From Ga0077555 sp050250755 (GTDB taxonomy: Bacteria; Pseudomonadota; Alphaproteobacteria; Rhizobiales; Hyphomicrobiaceae), in assembly GCA_050250755.1 (NCBI GenBank), contig JBFWOB010000017.1:1-64000 (forward strand): 64,000 nt of DNA. The letters are read 5' to 3'. Of this stretch, positions 54,601 through 62,366 are shown piece by piece. Made by a program: the position numbers and the translations under genes. The notes below the pieces were generated by a model. The model searched no databases. It saw only the letters and a program-made list of their open reading frames with translations, and was not told the origin of the DNA. Position 1 is the stretch's first letter; the number at the start of each line of letters is the position of its first letter.

Positions 54601-54909
54601 GATGTGGATGTTGCCGTTTGCGTAGGGCGGGCCGTCATGCAGCGTGAAGCGCGCGCGGCCCTCGGCAGAGGCGCGTAGCTGCGAATAGAGATCGACCCGC
54701 TTCCAGCGATCGAGGAGCTTCGGCTCCATCTGCGGCAGGCCCGCCCGCATCGGAAAATTGGTCTTCGGCAGGAAGAGAGTTTGACCCCAGTCTCTGTTCG
54801 TGGCGCCCTCCGACTTCCCTGCGGGGAGCCGGCCGCCAGCCGCGCCTTCCGGTTGGCTCGCGGAGCGCGAGTCGGAAGGCGCCACAGAAGAAGAGTTTTT
54901 ATCGTTCAT
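51625..54909 (-). CDS. ileS: Isoleucyl-tRNA synthetase IleS with three repeat-derived inserts
   Basis: Class I aminoacyl-tRNA synthetase, 1094 residues; relatives are about 950-1000. HIGH is present in NGNIHIGHALNK, the CP1 editing domain in the middle, and KMSKS in GQKMSKSVGN. Three low-complexity stretches have no place in the family. A: residues about 9-36 near the N-terminus. B: between CAHPLR and GYQFDVPLL in the editing domain, about 45 residues including eight Gly. C: between VHLPA and AIDHEYELERL before the anticodon domain. A and C share PEGA and GRL segments. All keep frame. ATG 54909 is used; a GTG at 54942 is possible. Confidence 0.93.
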   Translation of the reverse strand: MNDKNSSSVAPSDSRSASQPEGAAGGRLPAGKSEGATNRDWGQTLFLPKTNFPMRAGLPQMEPKLLDRWKRVDLYSQLRASAEGRARFTLHDGPPYANGNIHIGHALNKILKDLVTRSQQMLGFDSNYVPGWDCHGLPIEWKIEEEYMAKGKAKPNLKDPQAMKAFRAECRAFAEHWMGVQSAEFQRLGVEGDWAHPYTTMTYPAEAQIARELMKFTETDQLYRGSKPVMWSVVEKTALAEAEVEYQDYQSDMVWVKFPVVRASDSSKDKSNAQSPLLDAFVVIWTTTPWTIPGNRAICFNSKLAYGLYEVTKAPEGNWAKVGEMYVLADKLVAEVMKAAKVEEYRKLAAVTAENFDGMVCAHPLRSSPLPGGGGGGGGRGNTSSGDGNAQTSTPPLTPPLRGGESTSAVNGRRGYQFDVPLLDGDHVTDDAGTGFVHTAPGHGREDFDIWTASTRKLQAMGVDPAIPYTVDENGAFTKDAPGFEGERVITDKGDKGNANDAVIKKLAEAGMMVARGRLRHQYPHSWRSKKPVIFRNTPQWFIHMDKDVPALGNHTLREVSLQAIRDTEWVPASGENRIAGMIEAKPDWVISRQRAWGVPITVFVKKGTNEVLVDANVNKRIYDAMYAEGADAWFTDTDGSRFLRPDYDPADFEKINDVLDVWFDSGSTHTYVLEDKDHFPGLYGFKRKVDGGQDTVMYLEGSDQHRGWFHSSLIESCGTRGRAPYDVVLTHGFCLDEKGQKMSKSVGNVTAPQDVIAKSGADILRLWVASSDYADDLRIGPEILKTFSDNYRKIRNTLRWMLGTLVHLPAASDSPAGSRPEGAVDGGRLRASGVAIDHEYELERLMLHRLAELDGIVRKAYAEYDYKRVVAQLSQFMNTELSAFYFDIRKDALYCEAPSSRKRIAALQCVEQIFRHVTVWLAPILAFTAEEAWLARYGDDDGRSVHLEVFPEVPASWRDDALDRKWDTIKRIRSVVTGALEIERAAKRIGSSLEAAPLVYLADEKLLDALDGVDFAEICITSGIGLTVDDAPPADAFKLTEVAGVAVVSQHAGGQKCARSWRYTTDVGSDPGYPDLSARDAAAMREIDGNPAA
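52401..52480. repeat. In-frame repeat C inside ileS
   Basis: About 80 bases that share GGAGCCGGCCGCCA and GCGCCTTCCGG with the copy at 54801 in the same orientation and reading frame. It codes for a Ser/Gly/Arg-rich segment inside the synthetase. Boundaries are approximate because only the shared blocks fix them. Confidence 0.6.
53697..53806. repeat. In-frame palindromic repeat B inside ileS, with 23-base C run
   Basis: It begins with the perfect palindrome CCCCTCCCCT-C-AGGGGAGGGG (53697-53717), then GTTAGGGGTGGGGTGG, and ends in a run of 23 C (53774-53796) followed by GGGGAGGGGAG. The palindrome and its translation STPPLTPPLRGGE resemble a repeat that is common in rhizobial genomes. The C run is either biological or an artefact. 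Confidence 0.65.
54801..54884. repeat. In-frame palindromic repeat A at the ileS N-terminus
   Basis: An 84-base element, exactly 28 codons. TGGCGCCCTCCGAC (54801-54814) and GTCGGAAGGCGCCA (54871-54884) are terminal inverted repeats with one mismatch. Blocks GGAGCCGGCCGCCA and GCGCCTTCCGG are shared with the copy at 52401. It adds a Ser/Gly-rich segment before the synthetase core. Confidence 0.65.
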
Positions 54910-55187
54910 GGTCTGGTTTCGTTCGCGAGAGTGAGATGGCACGCGTCAAGCGGCAACAACAATCGACGTCCGGCGCCCTGAGGCGGCCGGATCAGTAATT
55001 CGCGCGAAGACTATGAGCGGTGCATATGGCATGGCGACGCTTGTACGGGGCTTGTCGCCCGAGTTCAACGGGGTGCGAACCACAGATTGGGGCGATCGCA
55101 GTGAAGACCCGACTATCGTCATGAGGAAATGTTGGGTCTCGCTGAAGCTCGACCCAACCTACGGCTACGGCGCCCCCGGCCCCACCG
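54910..55187. other. Gap between trpB and ileS
   Basis: No gene is seen in these 278 bases and no trace of trpA, which usually follows trpB. It probably holds the ileS promoter. Confidence 0.4.
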
Positions 55188-56414
55188 TCAGATCTTCATT
55201 CCCAGCGCCTTGGCGACTGTGGAGAGGTCCTTATCGCCGCGGCCGCACAGGTTCATCACGATCAGGTGGTCCTTCGGCAGTTTCGGCGCGACGCGCATGA
55301 CGTGTGCGAGCGCATGGCTGGGTTCGAGCGCGGGAATGATGCCTTCCATCCTGGTGCAGAACTGCAAGGCGTCGAGCGCCTCCCTGTCGGTAGCGACGAC
55401 GTAGTCCACGCGGCCGCTGTCCTTCAGCCACGAGTGCTCCGGGCCGATGCCCGGATAATCGAGGCCAGCGGAGATGGAATGACCTTCAAGGATCTGGCCA
55501 TCCGCCGTCTGCAGGAGGTAGGTCCGGTTGCCGTGCAGCACGCCCGGACGGCCGCCCGTCAAAGACGCACAATGCCCGTTCTCGACATCGAGACCATGGC
55601 CACCGGCCTCGACACCGAACATACGAACCGACGCGTCATCAAGAAACGGATGGAACAGACCGATCGCATTCGATCCACCGCCGATGCACGCGACAAGCGT
55701 ATCTGGCAGGCGTCCTTCGGCGGCCATCATCTGCTCGCGCACCTCGCGCCCGATGATCGACTGGAAATCGCGAACGAGTTCCGGATACGGGTGCGGACCG
55801 GCCGCGGTACCGATGATGTAGTAGGTGTCGCGCACGTTGGTCACCCAATCGCGCAGCGCCTCGTTCATGGCATCCTTCAGCGTGCCGGCTCCGGCCGTCA
55901 CCGGGTTGACCTTTGCCCCGAGCAACCGCATGCGCGTCACGTTCGGCGCCTGCCGCTCGACGTCGGTCGCGCCCATGTAGACTTCGCATGGCAGCTCGAA
56001 CTTGGCGCAGACGGTCGCCACCGCGACGCCGTGTTGGCCGGCGCCCGTCTCGGCGATAATCCGCGTCTTGCCCATGCGCTTGGCGAGCAGGATCTGGCCG
56101 AGGCAATTATTGATCTTGTGGCTGCCGGTGTGGTTCAGCTCATCTCGCTTGAAGTAGACTTTCGCGCCGCCGAGCTCCTTCGTGATCCGCTCGGCGAAGT
56201 AAAGCGGCGACGGGCGACCCGAATAGTGCGTGTTCAGGAACGCCAGTGCCTTCGCGAACTCCGGATCGGATTTGGCGGCGTTATAGGCCTTCTCCAGCTC
56301 CAGGATCAGCGGCATCAGCGTCTCGGCGACGAAACGGCCGCCGAACATGCCGAAGAAGCCTTTCTCGTCGGGTCCGGTGCGGTAGCTGTTTGGCTCAATC
56401 GTGGCGGTGGGCAT
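55188..56414 (-). CDS. trpB: Tryptophan synthase beta subunit
   Basis: PLP enzyme that joins indole and serine, 408 residues. The family opening GFFGMFGGRFVAETLMP is near residue 20, the PLP Lys100 in NHTGSHKINN, the catalytic Glu region AETGAGQHGVA, and the phosphate loop CIGGGSNAIGLF near residue 240. It is 42 bases after trpF. The alpha subunit gene does not follow; ileS does. Confidence 0.97.
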   Translation of the reverse strand: MPTATIEPNSYRTGPDEKGFFGMFGGRFVAETLMPLILELEKAYNAAKSDPEFAKALAFLNTHYSGRPSPLYFAERITKELGGAKVYFKRDELNHTGSHKINNCLGQILLAKRMGKTRIIAETGAGQHGVAVATVCAKFELPCEVYMGATDVERQAPNVTRMRLLGAKVNPVTAGAGTLKDAMNEALRDWVTNVRDTYYIIGTAAGPHPYPELVRDFQSIIGREVREQMMAAEGRLPDTLVACIGGGSNAIGLFHPFLDDASVRMFGVEAGGHGLDVENGHCASLTGGRPGVLHGNRTYLLQTADGQILEGHSISAGLDYPGIGPEHSWLKDSGRVDYVVATDREALDALQFCTRMEGIIPALEPSHALAHVMRVAPKLPKDHLIVMNLCGRGDKDLSTVAKALGMKI

Positions 56415-56456
56415 CGGTCTGGCTCCCGTCTCGGGGCTGGAATTACGCTTGCGCGG

Positions 56457-57107
56457 CTAAGTTCGTTCGGCAGCGCGTACGGCAGCGACGAAGGCGCGGA
56501 TGCGCGCCAGATCTTTCACGCCTGGCGCGCTCTCGACGCCGGACGACACGTCGACCGCCGACGCGCCCGTCGACCGGATCGCCTCGCCGACGTTCTCGGG
56601 CGTCAATCCGCCCGACAACATGTAGGGCAGCTTGTCCTTCACGCCATCGAGCGCGTGCCAATCGAAGATGGACCCATGACCGCCCGGCCGATCGGCGTCC
56701 TTTGGGGGACGCGCATCGAAGAGGACGAGTTCCGCCACATCGGTAAACGCGAGCGCTTCAGCCGCGTCGTCAGGCGTGGCGACCTTGATCGCCTTCATGA
56801 CGGGAATATCGTGCCGGCGCCGGATCTCCAAAACGCGATCGGGCGTCTCGCTGCCATGAAATTGCAGCAATCCCGGCCCGATCGCTTCGGCGATGTCCGC
56901 CAGCAGCGCATCATCGGCATCGACCGTCAGCGCTACAATCCGCGCGCGGCCTCGTGCTTGGTCCGCGAGCGCCTGTGCCGCCCGGAGATCGATGTAGCGC
57001 GGGCTCGGAGGGAAGAACACAAGTCCCACGTCGTCCGCGGCCGCATCGAGAGCGACGGCCATCGCCTCAGCGGTCTTGATCCCGCAGATTTTGACCCGCG
57101 TCGACAC
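56457..57107 (-). CDS. trpF: Phosphoribosylanthranilate isomerase
   Basis: TIM-barrel isomerase of tryptophan synthesis, 216 residues. The catalytic Cys is in VKICGIKT, the catalytic Asp in LTVDADDALLADI, GLLQFHGSE is near residue 80 and the phosphate loops are LSGGLTPENV and DVSSGVESAPG. It sits between the LapA-domain gene and trpB, as in rhizobial genomes. Confidence 0.96.
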   Translation of the reverse strand: MSTRVKICGIKTAEAMAVALDAAADDVGLVFFPPSPRYIDLRAAQALADQARGRARIVALTVDADDALLADIAEAIGPGLLQFHGSETPDRVLEIRRRHDIPVMKAIKVATPDDAAEALAFTDVAELVLFDARPPKDADRPGGHGSIFDWHALDGVKDKLPYMLSGGLTPENVGEAIRSTGASAVDVSSGVESAPGVKDLARIRAFVAAVRAAERT

Positions 57108-57232
57108 GGTGGCTTCCAGTTTTGAGTTTCGTCACGAGCCGGGGCTCATCGCCTCGCCATAGCAGCCGAGATCTTGCCCGTCATCGCCGAATCCGCCCCG
57201 CGCCGTTGCGCGACGGATGAGGCGAGGACGCG

Positions 57233-57601
57233 TCAGTTCCTGACCACAGCGAGCGCTCGCGGTTGGCTGCCGCTGGCGGCGGCGACCTGGGCATCGCGCT
57301 CACGGGCCAGGCGATCCGCCTCAGCACGCCATTTCATGGCGTCCTGGGCGCGTTGGCGCGCCGACTTGCGCCATTGGCTCTGTCCGGCCCACGTCGCCCA
57401 ACCACCAATCATCACGCCGACGACGAGCGCCCCGAACAGGAAAAAGTACAGCGGCATCTCGAGCGCCAGGGCCGGCCGATCGGGACGGAACGGATCCAAT
57501 ACCAGCTTCACGCTGTGCCGATTGGACACCGCAAGCGTGATGAGGAGGAGGGCCACCGGAAAGGCGATAAGCAACCGGACCACCCGCTTGAGCACGTTCA
57601 C
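57233..57601 (-). CDS. LapA domain-containing (DUF1049) inner-membrane protein
   Basis: Protein of 122 residues with two helices (about 9-26 and 50-70) and a Lys/Arg/Ala-rich cytoplasmic tail of 50 residues, probably a coiled coil. NRHSVKLVLDPF between the helices and GVMIGGWATWAG fit the LapA/DUF1049 family (lipopolysaccharide assembly protein A). It lies 17 bases after ihfB, a usual arrangement. Confidence 0.88.
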   Translation of the reverse strand: MNVLKRVVRLLIAFPVALLLITLAVSNRHSVKLVLDPFRPDRPALALEMPLYFFLFGALVVGVMIGGWATWAGQSQWRKSARQRAQDAMKWRAEADRLARERDAQVAAASGSQPRALAVVRN

Positions 57602-57618
57602 TTCTCCTCGTTACCAGA

Positions 57619-57996
57619 TCAAGCCCGACCGGAGCTCGGCCGCGTGGCACTCGCACGCGCCGGGCGCTGTGGGCTACGCTTCTTCGATGCCGGCTTTTTC
57701 TCCTTCGGGGGCTTCTCATCGCTGTTCAGCCGTTCGCGAAGCTCCTTGCCGGTCTTGAAGAACGGTACGAACTTCTCGTCGACCGACACCGAGCTGCCGG
57801 TTCGGGGATTACGACCCACGCGCGGTGGCCGATGCTTCACGGTAAATGCACCGAAGCCCCGAAGCTCCACCCGGTCACCCCGCGCCAGTGCATCGACAAT
57901 CTCATCGAATATGACGTTGACGATGCGCTCGATGTCCCGATGGTAAAGATGCGGATTGGCTCCGGCTATCTTGGCAATCAACTCCGACTTAATCAT
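57619..57996 (-). CDS. ihfB: Integration host factor beta subunit
   Basis: DNA-bending HU/IHF protein of 125 residues; the core is the usual 94. MIKSELIAKIAGANP opens the family, RVELRGFGAFTVKHRPPRVG (20 residues) is its signature, and GRNPRTG follows. About 30 extra C-terminal residues are Lys/Pro/Ser/Arg-rich. IHF is also the usual helper of sigma-54 promoters such as the one upstream of urtA. Confidence 0.93.
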   Translation of the reverse strand: MIKSELIAKIAGANPHLYHRDIERIVNVIFDEIVDALARGDRVELRGFGAFTVKHRPPRVGRNPRTGSSVSVDEKFVPFFKTGKELRERLNSDEKPPKEKKPASKKRSPQRPARASATRPSSGRA

Positions 57997-58075
57997 TGAG
58001 CCCTCCCACTATGCCCATCTGGCCCAAAGCCGCCCCTTATGCGCAGACAGAGCCATAACTCTCTCGTGTTGTTAC

Positions 58076-59047
58076 TCATTTTTCGCTAGGCTGCCAAACG
58101 GAAACGAGACCGCCCATGCGCAGTGCGACGAACGGCGAATCGTCACCCAGCCACTCGGCAACGAACCCCGAGATTCCCACAGTCCGCGCGAGCGCGCGTG
58201 TTGCCATGCCAAGGAACCCGAACGTGTCGTCGGCTTTCGGCTTCCAGTCGACCACCTTAAGCCCACGGCCGACACCGCGCTCGTTCACGAGGTAGCTCAG
58301 CGCTTCCGTCTCGCCGCCGATTCCGTCGATCAGCTTGTGGGTGAGGGCCTCGCGCCCCGAGAAGATCCGCCCTTGCTCGAGTCCTGGGATGGCGGAGGTA
58401 CTCACTTTCCGCCGTTCCGAGACGAGACCGCGGAACCACGTCATGCTTTCCGAGACCATCTGTTGCGCCGTCTCACGTCCTGCGGGATCGAGTGGATGGA
58501 AAGGAGACGGCTCCGCCTTTAGAGGGCCGCTCTTGATCTCATTCATCTTGACGCCGACCTTGCCCAGAAGCTCCGACACCTCGGCCCACTGGAAGATCAC
58601 GCCGACCGAGCCAGTGATCGTGTTCCCGCGCGCGATGATGTGATCAGTGGCAAGGCCGGCAATGTAGGCGGCCGACGTCGCAATGGTGCCGAACTGGGCC
58701 ACGACCGGCTTCTTCTTCGCGAGCTCGCGGATGGTCTCGAACAAGGCTTCGCCACCCGTGGTCGTACCGCCGGGACTGTTCACGTAGAGAATGACGGCCG
58801 CGACCTTGTCGTCGCGCGCGAGCTTGCTCAGCATCCGGAGCTGAGCGCGGTTCTCCGTGATCATTCCTTCGAGCGGGACGCGTGCGATCTGCTGCTTGCC
58901 GAACATCGACCCGCTTGCGCCACCGGCAGCGAGTACGCCGATCACGGCCATAGCAACGACCAGCGCGACCACCGCTGCCGCTCGCCAGAACGACATCGAC
59001 CTCCTCAGCCGTCGGCGATCGAGCAGCGCTTCGGTTTCGAGAGACAT
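58076..59047 (-). CDS. sppA: Signal peptide peptidase SppA
   Basis: Membrane serine peptidase (S49) that degrades cleaved signal peptides, 323 residues, the short type. One N-terminal helix (about 22-42) anchors it. The nucleophile Ser125 is in GTIATSAAYIAG and the base Lys177 in IKSGPLKAEPS. YVNSPGGTTTGGEAL is near residue 88. It lies 79 bases before ihfB; rhizobia often have rpsA directly upstream, but an orphan binding-protein gene intervenes here. Confidence 0.94.
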   Translation of the reverse strand: MSLETEALLDRRRLRRSMSFWRAAAVVALVVAMAVIGVLAAGGASGSMFGKQQIARVPLEGMITENRAQLRMLSKLARDDKVAAVILYVNSPGGTTTGGEALFETIRELAKKKPVVAQFGTIATSAAYIAGLATDHIIARGNTITGSVGVIFQWAEVSELLGKVGVKMNEIKSGPLKAEPSPFHPLDPAGRETAQQMVSESMTWFRGLVSERRKVSTSAIPGLEQGRIFSGREALTHKLIDGIGGETEALSYLVNERGVGRGLKVVDWKPKADDTFGFLGMATRALARTVGISGFVAEWLGDDSPFVALRMGGLVSVWQPSEK

Positions 59048-59266
59048 GGTGATCCTGGGCTCGCTGGAGGTCAGTCGGCAGGTCGCGGCGCTGTTCTGGC
59101 ACGCGCGCTGCCTCGTGATGGACGTTATTCCGAAGCCGAGGCTACGGCAACTGGCTGCACGCAGCGGTCGCGTGCAAACCCTTGACGGACGGTCGGAAGT
59201 GATACGCCCGGACCAGCTTCCCAGCCCAGGCGCCCCGTGCTTGCGCCGGTTATCGCCACCTCGCGA

Positions 59267-60244
59267 CTATTCGACCTTGAGCTTGAGCCTGGCGAGCAGC
59301 GCTCCATACTTGTCGTAATCGGTCTGGGTCAGCTTGCCGAGCTCTTCCGAAGTCATGATTATCGGCGCCAAAGCTGTCTTCAGAAGTTGTTCCTTGAGAC
59401 CGGCATCCTCGGCGCTCAGCTTGTTGATGGCCGCGTTCATCTGCTTCACGATCTCGGGCGGCGTCCCCTTCGGTGCGTACATGGCGAACCAGGCGACGAA
59501 ATCGAGCTCGGGGTAGGTTTCCTTCATCAACGGCACGTCAGGGAAGTGGGGATGGCGATGTAGGTCGCTGACGGCAAGGAGCTTCGCTTTGCCTGCCGAG
59601 ACGTGAGGCAGCGTGTTCGGATCAGCGTGCACCTGAACCACACCCGCGAGGAAATCCTGCAGAGCTTCGCCGCCACCGCGATATGGCACGTGCAGAATGT
59701 CGGCGCCGACCTGGAGCTTGAACGATTCACACAGGAGATGCCCGTACGAGCCGACGCCCGCCGTTCCCCAGGAGATCTTCCCCGGATTGGCCTTGGCGTA
59801 GGCGGCGAACTCCGCAAGCGAATTTGCGGGGACCGACGGTGTTACAGCAAAGAGCAACGTGCCGGTGGTCATGTTCGCGACCGGCGCGAAGTCCTTGTTC
59901 GGATCGTACGGGATCTTCCTGAGATGCGGCAGGATGACCATGCTGAGCGCTGGCGTGACCCCGAACGTGTAACCGTCCGGTGCAGATTTCATCAGCGCTT
60001 CCATCCCGAGCGCCCCAGATGCACCTCCGCGGTTCTCAATGACGATCTGCTGGCCGAGCACTTTGGAAAGGCGCTCGGCATAGGGACGCATGGTGTTGTC
60101 AGCCGACCCGCCCGGCGCAAAATTGACAATCACGCGGACAGCCTTGTTAGGCCATTTCGCGTCTTGGGCAACACCATGGGAAACGCCGGCTAACAGCAGG
60201 GTTATGGCAAGCGCCGTCGCACCGAATGTACGGTGTTTAAGCAT
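59267..60244 (-). CDS. Bug-family (TctC) tricarboxylate-transporter binding protein, orphan
   Basis: Periplasmic binding protein of the TTT/Bug family, 325 residues. The signal peptide ends at GVA-Q. WPNKAVRVIVNFAPGGSADN opens the mature part (20 residues), and IENRGGASGALGMEALMKSAPDGYT (partly quoted) and HVPYRGGGEALQDFLAG follow. ATG 60244 has GGAGGA 6 bases upstream; ATG 60250 overlaps it. TctA/TctB genes are absent from the window. It lies between rpsA and sppA, where neither neighbour is related. Confidence 0.93.
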   Translation of the reverse strand: MLKHRTFGATALAITLLLAGVSHGVAQDAKWPNKAVRVIVNFAPGGSADNTMRPYAERLSKVLGQQIVIENRGGASGALGMEALMKSAPDGYTFGVTPALSMVILPHLRKIPYDPNKDFAPVANMTTGTLLFAVTPSVPANSLAEFAAYAKANPGKISWGTAGVGSYGHLLCESFKLQVGADILHVPYRGGGEALQDFLAGVVQVHADPNTLPHVSAGKAKLLAVSDLHRHPHFPDVPLMKETYPELDFVAWFAMYAPKGTPPEIVKQMNAAINKLSAEDAGLKEQLLKTALAPIIMTSEELGKLTQTDYDKYGALLARLKLKVE

Positions 60245-60359
60245 GAGCATTCCTCCGTAACCGGCATTCTTGTTGGCGATGGTGCCGGCCGAGGAAATTC
60301 TACGCGTAATGGGCGCCGTCGCAAGGAAGGCGACGATGTTGCAAGTTACTTGAAACGCC

Positions 60360-60392
60360 GAAGGGCGAGGCCGTTGCCGGCGCTCGCCCTTC
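60360..60392 (-). terminator. Hairpin downstream of rpsA
   Basis: A perfect 10-bp stem (60360-60369 with 60383-60392) lies 35 bases after the rpsA stop. On the minus strand the T-run comes before the hairpin rather than after it, so it is not a textbook intrinsic terminator, but it is the only strong structure there. Confidence 0.4.
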
Positions 60393-60426
60393 AAAAAATC
60401 ATCTGTCTCGATGACGACCGGCTGTA

Positions 60427-62142
60427 TCAGCCGTCGCCGCCTTCGCGCTTCTTCAGCGCTGCCTTGAAGATGTCGCCCAGCGATGCGCCCGAATCGGACG
60501 AGCCGTACTGCGCAACAGCCTGCTTCTCCTCGGCGATCTCGAGTGCCTTGATCGACACTTGGATGCGCCGTGCGTGCTTGTCTACCGACAGGACCTGCGC
60601 GTCGACCTTATCACCGACGTTGAAGCGCTCTGGACGCTGCTCGGAACGATCGCGCGAGAGATCAGCCCGCTTGACGTAGGTGGTGATGTCGGTGTCGGCG
60701 ATCTTGACCATGATGCCGTTCGGCTCGACCGCGGTGACCTCGCAGGTGACAGCGTCGCCCTTCTTGTACTTGCCAAGCGTGTCGAGCGGATCACCGCCGA
60801 GTTGCTTGATGCCGAGGCTGATACGCTCCTTCGAGCTGTCGACGTCGAGCACGACGGCCTGCACCGTGTCGCCCTTCTTGTAGTCCTTGATGACCTCTTC
60901 GCCCGCCTTGTTCCAGTCGAGGTCGGAGAGGTGGACCATGCCGTCGATGCCATTGTCGAGACCGATGAAGAGACCGAACTCGGTGATATTGCGAATCGGG
61001 CCCTCGACCGTCGTACCCTTCGGATGCGTCGTGAGGAACGAATCCCATGGGTTGTCCTGTGTCTGCTTCAAGCCAAGCGAGATGCGCCGCTTGTTCGGAT
61101 CGACCTCCAGGATCTGCACGTCCACTTGCTGGCTTGTCGACACGATCTTGCCGGGATGGACGTTCTTCTTGGTCCAGCTCATCTCCGAGACGTGGATCAA
61201 GCCCTCGACGCCGGGCTCGAGCTCCACGAACGCACCATAGTCGGCGATGTTCGTGACGGTTCCCGAGAAGCGCGCGCCCACCGGGTACTTGGCCTCGATG
61301 CCCTCCCACGGATCCGACAAAAGCTGCTTCATGCCGAGGCTGATGCGCTGCGTCTCCGGGTTGATGCGGATGATCTGCACCTTCACGGTATCGCCCACGT
61401 TGACGACGTCGCTCGGATGATTGACGCGGCGCCACGCCATGTCGGTGACGTGCAGCAGGCCGTCGATGCCGCCGAGGTCGATGAACGCTCCGTAGTCGGT
61501 GATATTCTTGACCACGCCCTCGATGACCTGACCTTCGGCGAGACGAGCGACGATCTCGGACCGCTGCTCGGCACGCGTCTCTTCCAGCACCGAGCGGCGC
61601 GAGACGACGATGTTGCCGCGGCGGCGATCCATCTTGAGGATCTGGAACATCAACGGCTGGTGCATCAGCGGACCGATGTCGCGAACCGGACGGATGTCGA
61701 CCTGGCTTCCGGGAAGGAACGCAACGGCGCCGTCGAGGTCGACCGTGAAGCCGCCCTTGACCTTGTTGAAGATGATGCCCTCGACCTTCTCGGTGGCCTC
61801 GAATTGCTTCTCGAGTCGCGTCCAGCTCTCCTCACGCCGCGCCTTGTCGCGGCTGAGAACGGCCTCGCCCAGCGCATTCTCCATGCGCTCCAGGTAGACC
61901 TCGACCTCGTCGCCAACGCTCAGATCCGCAGGCTTTCCGCCGACGCCGAATTCCTTTAGCGGTACGCGGCCTTCCATCTTCAAGCCAACATCGATGACCG
62001 CGAGATCCTTCTCGATCGCGGTGATCTTGCCTTTGACGACGGAGCCTTCGAAGGCCGATTCATCGCCCATCGACTCGTTCAGGAGGGCTTCGAAATCGGC
62101 GCGGGTCGGGTTCATCTCGTGAGTGGCGGCCTCAGTGCTCAT
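60427..62142 (-). CDS. rpsA: 30S ribosomal protein S1
   Basis: RNA-binding ribosomal protein that brings mRNA to the 30S subunit, 571 residues. Six S1 OB-fold repeats are seen; the typical start is near residue 36 (VVKGKITAIEKDLAVIDVG) and later copies contain TDYGAFIDLGGIDGLLHVTDM and ADYGAFVELEPGVEGLIHVS (partly quoted). The order cmk-rpsA is conserved in proteobacteria; a 224-base gap separates them here. Confidence 0.97.
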   Translation of the reverse strand: MSTEAATHEMNPTRADFEALLNESMGDESAFEGSVVKGKITAIEKDLAVIDVGLKMEGRVPLKEFGVGGKPADLSVGDEVEVYLERMENALGEAVLSRDKARREESWTRLEKQFEATEKVEGIIFNKVKGGFTVDLDGAVAFLPGSQVDIRPVRDIGPLMHQPLMFQILKMDRRRGNIVVSRRSVLEETRAEQRSEIVARLAEGQVIEGVVKNITDYGAFIDLGGIDGLLHVTDMAWRRVNHPSDVVNVGDTVKVQIIRINPETQRISLGMKQLLSDPWEGIEAKYPVGARFSGTVTNIADYGAFVELEPGVEGLIHVSEMSWTKKNVHPGKIVSTSQQVDVQILEVDPNKRRISLGLKQTQDNPWDSFLTTHPKGTTVEGPIRNITEFGLFIGLDNGIDGMVHLSDLDWNKAGEEVIKDYKKGDTVQAVVLDVDSSKERISLGIKQLGGDPLDTLGKYKKGDAVTCEVTAVEPNGIMVKIADTDITTYVKRADLSRDRSEQRPERFNVGDKVDAQVLSVDKHARRIQVSIKALEIAEEKQAVAQYGSSDSGASLGDIFKAALKKREGGDG

Positions 62143-62366
62143 TCAGTTTCCTTGTTCGTACGTATGTATGGGGAGACATCCGGCACAACGGCCGGGCAGC
62201 GTCTCGGTTTCTATGGGAAGGCACCAATGGAACGGGCGTCGACCCATCACGGGCGCTTCCCGCGATTTGCCGACGCCGCCTCGAAAGGCGCCTGGGATGT
62301 GTCTTACCTGAGTGCTGCCGTCAGCGGGCCAAGCCCTAACCGACGCGGGATTGGGGCGACTGGTCG

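Noticed and set aside
55266..57125. Long plus-strand open frame of 619 codons
   Set aside because: It runs opposite trpB and trpF, both of which have all family motifs; the antisense product has no recognisable domain.
60559..61959. Plus-strand open frame of 466 codons
   Set aside because: It is the shadow of rpsA; the Asp/Val/Leu-rich translation follows from the codon pattern of the S1 repeats.
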